A DNA stretch of 64,000 bases from Kutzneria buriramensis (GTDB lineage Bacteria; Actinomycetota; Actinomycetes; Mycobacteriales; Pseudonocardiaceae): NCBI RefSeq assembly GCF_003387475.1, contig NZ_QUNO01000009.1:372001-436000 (forward strand). Direction: 5' to 3'. The notes beneath the pieces were generated by a model that was given only the letters and a program-made list of their open reading frames with translations, was not told the DNA's origin and did no database searches. Below are positions 60,841-64,000 of this stretch, piece by piece. The translations under genes and the position numbers were made by a program. Position 1 is the first letter of the stretch, and each line of letters begins with the position of its first letter.

Positions 60841-62007
60841 TCAAGCCGCCGGGTAGGCCGGCAACTCGACGTCGTTGGCCAGTTTGGTGGTACCGGCGAC
60901 CATCATCTTCTGCACGGCGCGAGTGCGGAACATGGCGTTGCGCAGCCACAACAGCGCCGCGTTCGACGGCGCCAGGAACTGGCCGGGGCTCGCGCCCTTC
61001 TGCCAGCGGCCCGCGTAGGCGCGCATCCGCTGTTCGTACGCCGAGAAGGCCACCCTGTGGTCTCCCCGCGCCAGCGCCAACTCCCCCGCCAGCACGTACG
61101 CGCCGACCACGCCGGTGCCCACGCCCATGCCGCCGAGCGTGACGCCCCACGCCGCGTCCCCGAGCAGCGCGATCCTCCCCTTCGTCCATTCCGGCACGCG
61201 GACCCGGCTGATCGAGTCGAAGTACATCTCGTCCACGTCGCGCAGCGTGTCCAGCAGATACGGGACGTGCCAACGCATCCCGCCGAAGGCGTCCGCGATC
61301 ATGCTCTTCTGCCGACCCAGGTCACGCCAGTCGACGTCGACCGACGGCCCCGTGAAGACGAACAGCGCGCCGGCCCGATCCGGGTCGCGCGAGTCCGCGC
61401 TGACGCTGGCCATCCGGCCGGGCACGTTGTACTGCATCGGGGTCGTGCCGTAGCCGTGACCGTTGGGCAGGTCCCAGCCGGCGATGTAGTAGCCGAGGTG
61501 CTTGACGTAGTCGCGCTCCGGCCCGAAGGCGAGCCGCCGCACAGCCGAGTGCATGCCGTCCGCGCCGATCACCATGTCGAACGTCTGCGACTCGGCCCGC
61601 GCGAAGTCGACCCGCACACCGTCCGCCGCCTCGGTCAGCCCGGTGATGGTGTCGCCGAACAGGTAGTCCGCGTGCTCCAGGCTGCGCTCGTACAGGATGC
61701 GCGACAGGTCGCTGCGCCGGACCTCCACGTCGCCGCCCGCGAACTCCTCCGGTAAGCGGAAGATCTCCGTCCCGTGCTCGTCCACGGCCTGCATCGCGCC
61801 GCCGTGGGTCTGAACGGCCTTCAGCTCGTCGAGCACGCCCAGCTCCCGCAGCACCGACATGTGCGTCTCGCCGCGGAAGTCCACCGCGAAGCCACTGGTC
61901 CGCAGCTTGGCCGCCGCCTCGACCACCGTCACCTCGACGCCGCGCCGCCCCAATGCGGTCGCCACCGCCGGTCCCGCCACGCCCGCGCCCGAGATCAAGA
62001 TCTGCAT
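60841..62007 (-). CDS. FAD-dependent monooxygenase (aromatic hydroxylase/TetX-like)
   Basis: 388 residues. FAD motifs: GXGXXG as ISGAGVAGPAVATALG, DG as VIGADGMHSAVRRL, and GDAAW in ALLGDAAWGVTLGG. It lacks a membrane segment. Related to p-hydroxybenzoate hydroxylase, Rif-type and TetX-type enzymes that hydroxylate aromatics or inactivate antibiotics. Divergent from a TetR gene with direct TAGACACAGT repeats in the spacer, suggesting induction by its substrate. Confidence 0.88.
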   Translation of the reverse strand: MQILISGAGVAGPAVATALGRRGVEVTVVEAAAKLRTSGFAVDFRGETHMSVLRELGVLDELKAVQTHGGAMQAVDEHGTEIFRLPEEFAGGDVEVRRSDLSRILYERSLEHADYLFGDTITGLTEAADGVRVDFARAESQTFDMVIGADGMHSAVRRLAFGPERDYVKHLGYYIAGWDLPNGHGYGTTPMQYNVPGRMASVSADSRDPDRAGALFVFTGPSVDVDWRDLGRQKSMIADAFGGMRWHVPYLLDTLRDVDEMYFDSISRVRVPEWTKGRIALLGDAAWGVTLGGMGVGTGVVGAYVLAGELALARGDHRVAFSAYEQRMRAYAGRWQKGASPGQFLAPSNAALLWLRNAMFRTRAVQKMMVAGTTKLANDVELPAYPAA

Positions 62008-62027
62008 TTCTCCAGCCTCCCATTAAT

Positions 62028-62062
62028 TGTGTCCGCTAGACACAGTGTACGATAGACACAGT
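62028..62062. promoter_or_regulatory. Operator region: inverted and direct repeats
   Basis: Inverted repeat TGTGTC-CGCTA-GACACA (62028-62044) and direct repeat TAGACACAGT at 62037-62046 and 62053-62062 (16-base spacing), between the FAD monooxygenase gene (minus) and the TetR gene (plus). Likely TetR binding sites. Confidence 0.55.
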
Positions 62063-62084
62063 TCGACGACGGGCGCAAGCGGGA

Positions 62085-62768
62085 GTGGCGATGGACGTGA
62101 TCGAGCTGCTGTGGGGCGAGCCGGCCGGGCCTCGGCGGGGCCCGCGGCCGACGCTCACCGTCGGCGATCTCGCACGCGCCGGCATCGAGCTCGCCGACGC
62201 CGAAGGGCTCGCCGCCGTCACCATGCAGCGGGTGGCCGAGGCGTTGGGCGTGACCAAGATGGCCACCTACCGCTACGTGCCCGGCAAGGACGAGCTGGTC
62301 GCACTGATGGTCGACACCGCGCTCGGCGCGCCGCCGCCGCTGGACGACCTGGACGGCTGGCGGCCGAAGCTGCGCGCCTGGAGCCTGGCCATGAACGAAC
62401 GCATGCAGGCCCACCCGTGGTCGGTCCGCGCCACCGCCGGCCCTCGCGTCACGGGCCCGAACGAGCTCACCTGGGCCGAGGTCGCACTCGCCGCCGTGGA
62501 CGGCCTTGCGCTGGACGGCGGCCAGAAGATGGACGTCATCGTGGCCCTGACGAGCCAGGTCAGGAGTCTTGTCGAGCAGACGGCCGACAACTCCGAGGAG
62601 CGAATCTCCGCCACCTGGATGACCATCCTCGACGGGCGCGGAGAACGCTTCCCGCACGTCGTCGCGGCGCTGGCCTCGTCGGCCCGGCACAGTTCGCGCG
62701 ACCAGGGCCTGACCTTCGGTCTGGACCGCATCCTCGACGGCGTGGAGCTCTACCTCAGCCGGCAGTGA
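62085..62768 (+). CDS. TetR-family regulator
   Basis: 227 residues from GTG 62085; ATG 62091 with GGGAG upstream is an alternative. HTH roughly at 27-75 (LTVGDLARAGIELADAEGL, VTKMATYRYVPGKDEL) and a TetR_C_1 ligand domain like that of TetR(class D). It is divergent from the FAD monooxygenase and is expected to repress it. A monooxygenase-TetR pair of this sort is often a drug- or xenobiotic-inducible module. Confidence 0.9.
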   Translation: MAMDVIELLWGEPAGPRRGPRPTLTVGDLARAGIELADAEGLAAVTMQRVAEALGVTKMATYRYVPGKDELVALMVDTALGAPPPLDDLDGWRPKLRAWSLAMNERMQAHPWSVRATAGPRVTGPNELTWAEVALAAVDGLALDGGQKMDVIVALTSQVRSLVEQTADNSEERISATWMTILDGRGERFPHVVAALASSARHSSRDQGLTFGLDRILDGVELYLSRQ

Positions 62769-62808
62769 CGGCCCGAGCGTCCACAACGGAGGCCCGGGCC
62801 GCGCCGGA

Positions 62809-63327
62809 TCACTTCACTTGCAGGTCGATGCAGGAGTAGAAGGCGTTGGCCGTGTCCGCGATGTTCCAGATGGCCAGCACCGTGACGTGGCCGGTCCGGC
62901 TGCCGAGGTTGACGGTGTGGGAGACTTTGTCCGGCGGCACCTGGTTGTTGCCGCTGAAGTCGCCGATCTTGGTGTTGCCCACGTAATACTCGTAGTTGGT
63001 GGTGCGATGCCTGGCCGTGAACGTCCAGTTGAACGTCACGGACCTGCCGACCGGCGCCGCCTTCCAGCCCTTGCTGTTGTCGTTGAGCTCGGCGAACCGG
63101 GCCACGCCGCCGTTGCAGCTGCGCTGCCCCTTGGCTCCTTCCACGCTCTGCGGCTCGTACTTGATGTCGCCGCACTTCACGACGCCTTGGGCGCACTGCG
63201 CCTGCCGGCTGGCGGGTGAGTTGACGTATCCGTGCGCGCTGGCGATCGCCGCCGGGCCGGCCACCACGATCAGGGGCGCCGCGACCGCGCCCACGAGGGC
63301 GGCGACCAGCTTTCGGTTCATGTTCAT
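62809..63327 (-). CDS. Secreted chitin-active LPMO (AA10)
   Basis: 172 residues from ATG 63327, with AAGGAGT upstream. Signal peptide ends ASA, exposing His32 as mature residue 1 (HGYVNSPASR); the second copper His is about H107 (TARHRTTNYEYY). Cys pairs near positions 45, 52, 71 and 167. Single AA10 domain with no carbohydrate-binding module. Lytic polysaccharide monooxygenases cut crystalline chitin oxidatively and help hexosaminidases and chitosanase. A DasR-like TGGTCTGAACCA site is about 80 bases upstream (63408-63419). Confidence 0.94.
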   Translation of the reverse strand: MNMNRKLVAALVGAVAAPLIVVAGPAAIASAHGYVNSPASRQAQCAQGVVKCGDIKYEPQSVEGAKGQRSCNGGVARFAELNDNSKGWKAAPVGRSVTFNWTFTARHRTTNYEYYVGNTKIGDFSGNNQVPPDKVSHTVNLGSRTGHVTVLAIWNIADTANAFYSCIDLQVK

Positions 63328-63407
63328 GCCGACTCCTTGCAGGGTTGCCCCGAGGCCGGCGTCGCGAGCGCCGAAGGGGGCGGGAGCGGGACGAAACAGA
63401 CGAAATG

Positions 63408-63419
63408 TGGTTCAGACCA
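63408..63419 (-). promoter_or_regulatory. DasR-like site TGGTCTGAACCA
   Basis: On the minus strand it differs at two central bases from the TGGTCTAGACCA core of DasR operators, the GlcNAc-responsive GntR regulator of chitin genes in streptomycetes. It lies 80 bases upstream of the LPMO start. Confidence 0.45.
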
Positions 63420-63554
63420 TAGCCACGGCTGCCGATCACCGTCAAGACATGGTCATTAACAGCCAACCCCGAAGCAAAGTCGAAAACATGTTCGACACCT
63501 ACACACCAACCTGCCATAATTTAGATGCTGCCACCGCACCGGCCAGGGGGAATC

Positions 63555-63833
63555 ATGACGCTGCGTGACGACGAGTCGCGGTCCCTGCTCGAGATCGAGC
63601 GCGACCTCACCGAGACCGACCCCGACCTGGTCCGTCTCTTCGATCTGCGGCCGCTGACATCCAGCTCGGTCGCGGCCCTGATTGCCGGCTGCCTGGCCAT
63701 GCTTGCCAGCGGCGTCGTCATCTCGGTGGCCGGCGCGGACGTCGATTCCCCGCTCACGGCGGTCATCGGCGCCGGCATCGCCACCGGCTTCCCCGCGCTC
63801 GCCGTCTACCACCTCTGGTGGCGTCGCCGTTGA
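63555..63833 (+). CDS. DUF3040-type small membrane protein
   Basis: 92 residues from ATG 63555 (MTLRDDESRSLLEIERDL), with GGGGG six bases upstream. Charged N-terminal helix (LSxxExRxLxEIExxL-like pattern of DUF3040), then two membrane helices (VAALIAGCLAMLASGVVISV and AVIGAGIATGFPALAVYHLW) and a basic end. Short, widespread in actinobacteria, function unknown. Divergent from the LPMO gene through a 227-base spacer. Confidence 0.7.
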   Translation: MTLRDDESRSLLEIERDLTETDPDLVRLFDLRPLTSSSVAALIAGCLAMLASGVVISVAGADVDSPLTAVIGAGIATGFPALAVYHLWWRRR

Positions 63834-63919
63834 CGCCGCAATATCCGGTGCGTCGACAACCGAGGATTGCTCACTATGGAACTGGCGCACAACGGTCACA
63901 CTTTCGTCAGTAACGGGCG

Positions 63920-63944
63920 CTACGGTCTCCGGCGTAGACCGTAG
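63920..63944. promoter_or_regulatory. Inverted repeat CTACGGTCT-N7-AGACCGTAG
   Basis: Nine-base perfect arms. It lies 19 bases upstream of the ATG of the next, incomplete gene; candidate operator or hairpin in its leader. Confidence 0.45.
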
Positions 63945-63963
63945 AAACAGGGAGCGCCCGGCG

Positions 63964-64000
63964 ATGACGACCGCACTTGCCACCGTGTCCAGCATCGGCC
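63964..64000 (+). CDS. Start of an unidentified gene (cut by window end)
   Basis: ATG 63964 after GGGAG at 63950-63954 opens a frame MTTALATVSSIG that runs off the window. Only 12 codons are visible, so no family can be named. The 25-base inverted repeat just upstream may regulate it. Confidence 0.3.
   Translation, partial: MTTALATVSSIG

Overview
This is a very GC-rich, gene-dense chromosomal window from an actinobacterium. High-GC codon use, many regulators (TetR, LysR, GntR, Lrp, SARP/AfsR, two-component), secreted chitin-active enzymes and many leaderless-type promoters all point to an antibiotic-producing soil actinomycete. A member of the Pseudonocardiales (Kutzneria, Saccharothrix or Amycolatopsis type) fits best, but that is a judgement from memory of protein families, not a search. 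No rRNA, tRNA, CRISPR array, transposase or phage gene was recognised.

Layout. (1) 1-2.2 kb: end of an FAD aromatic hydroxylase, a self-regulating TetR gene and a GT1 glycosyltransferase. (2) 2.2-6.8 kb: a complete polymorphic toxin-immunity pair, an RHS protein with a secretion-type helical N-terminus and a nuclease-like tail, plus a small presumed immunity protein. (3) 6.9-14.6 kb: a small non-ribosomal peptide locus (A-PCP-C protein plus FAD enzyme) divergent from an ABC exporter and a NarL-type two-component system. (4) 14.6-30.2 kb: mixed housekeeping and stress genes: a frameshifted HEAT-repeat protein, DUF3048 lipoprotein, MFS pump, PhoU-like/nucleotidyltransferase pair, DNA-repair methyltransferase, EamA exporter, dienelactone hydrolase, oxidoreductases and two LysR regulators. 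Several unusual repeats lie in the spacers. (5) 30.3-34.7 kb: a truncated SARP abutting a 1215-residue HTH-STAND-WD40 protein. (6) 34.7-38 kb: two tandem paralogous secreted GH20 beta-N-acetylhexosaminidases. (7) 38-43 kb: a 2-TM protein, a hydrolase, and an aminotransferase-cupin-SDR-HAD operon opposite an Lrp regulator. (8) 43-48 kb: VOC protein, GntR, full-length AfsR-like regulator, LysR. (9) 48.2-55 kb: a secreted three-repeat lectin, muconolactone-isomerase-like protein with MFS pump, a long class V aminotransferase and pyruvate phosphate dikinase. (10) 55-64 kb: MFS and O-methyltransferase under a TetR with a 30-bp palindrome, a secreted GH75 chitosanase with a quinoprotein-like lipoprotein, an FAD monooxygenase with its TetR, a chitin-active LPMO, and a small membrane protein.

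Genes that appear to work together: GH20 x2, GH75 and the LPMO form a scattered chitin/chitosan-degrading set with candidate DasR-like, LacI-like and chitosanase-type palindromes. The NRPS, FAD enzyme, ABC transporter and two-component genes look like one small natural-product locus. The most unusual signals are a lectin gene built of three almost identical 138-bp units, an SDR lacking its catalytic Tyr/Lys inside a tight operon, a TetR operator copied into a nearby coding sequence, an over-represented TCCACWGTGGA palindrome, and a dispersed repeat at convergent gene ends.
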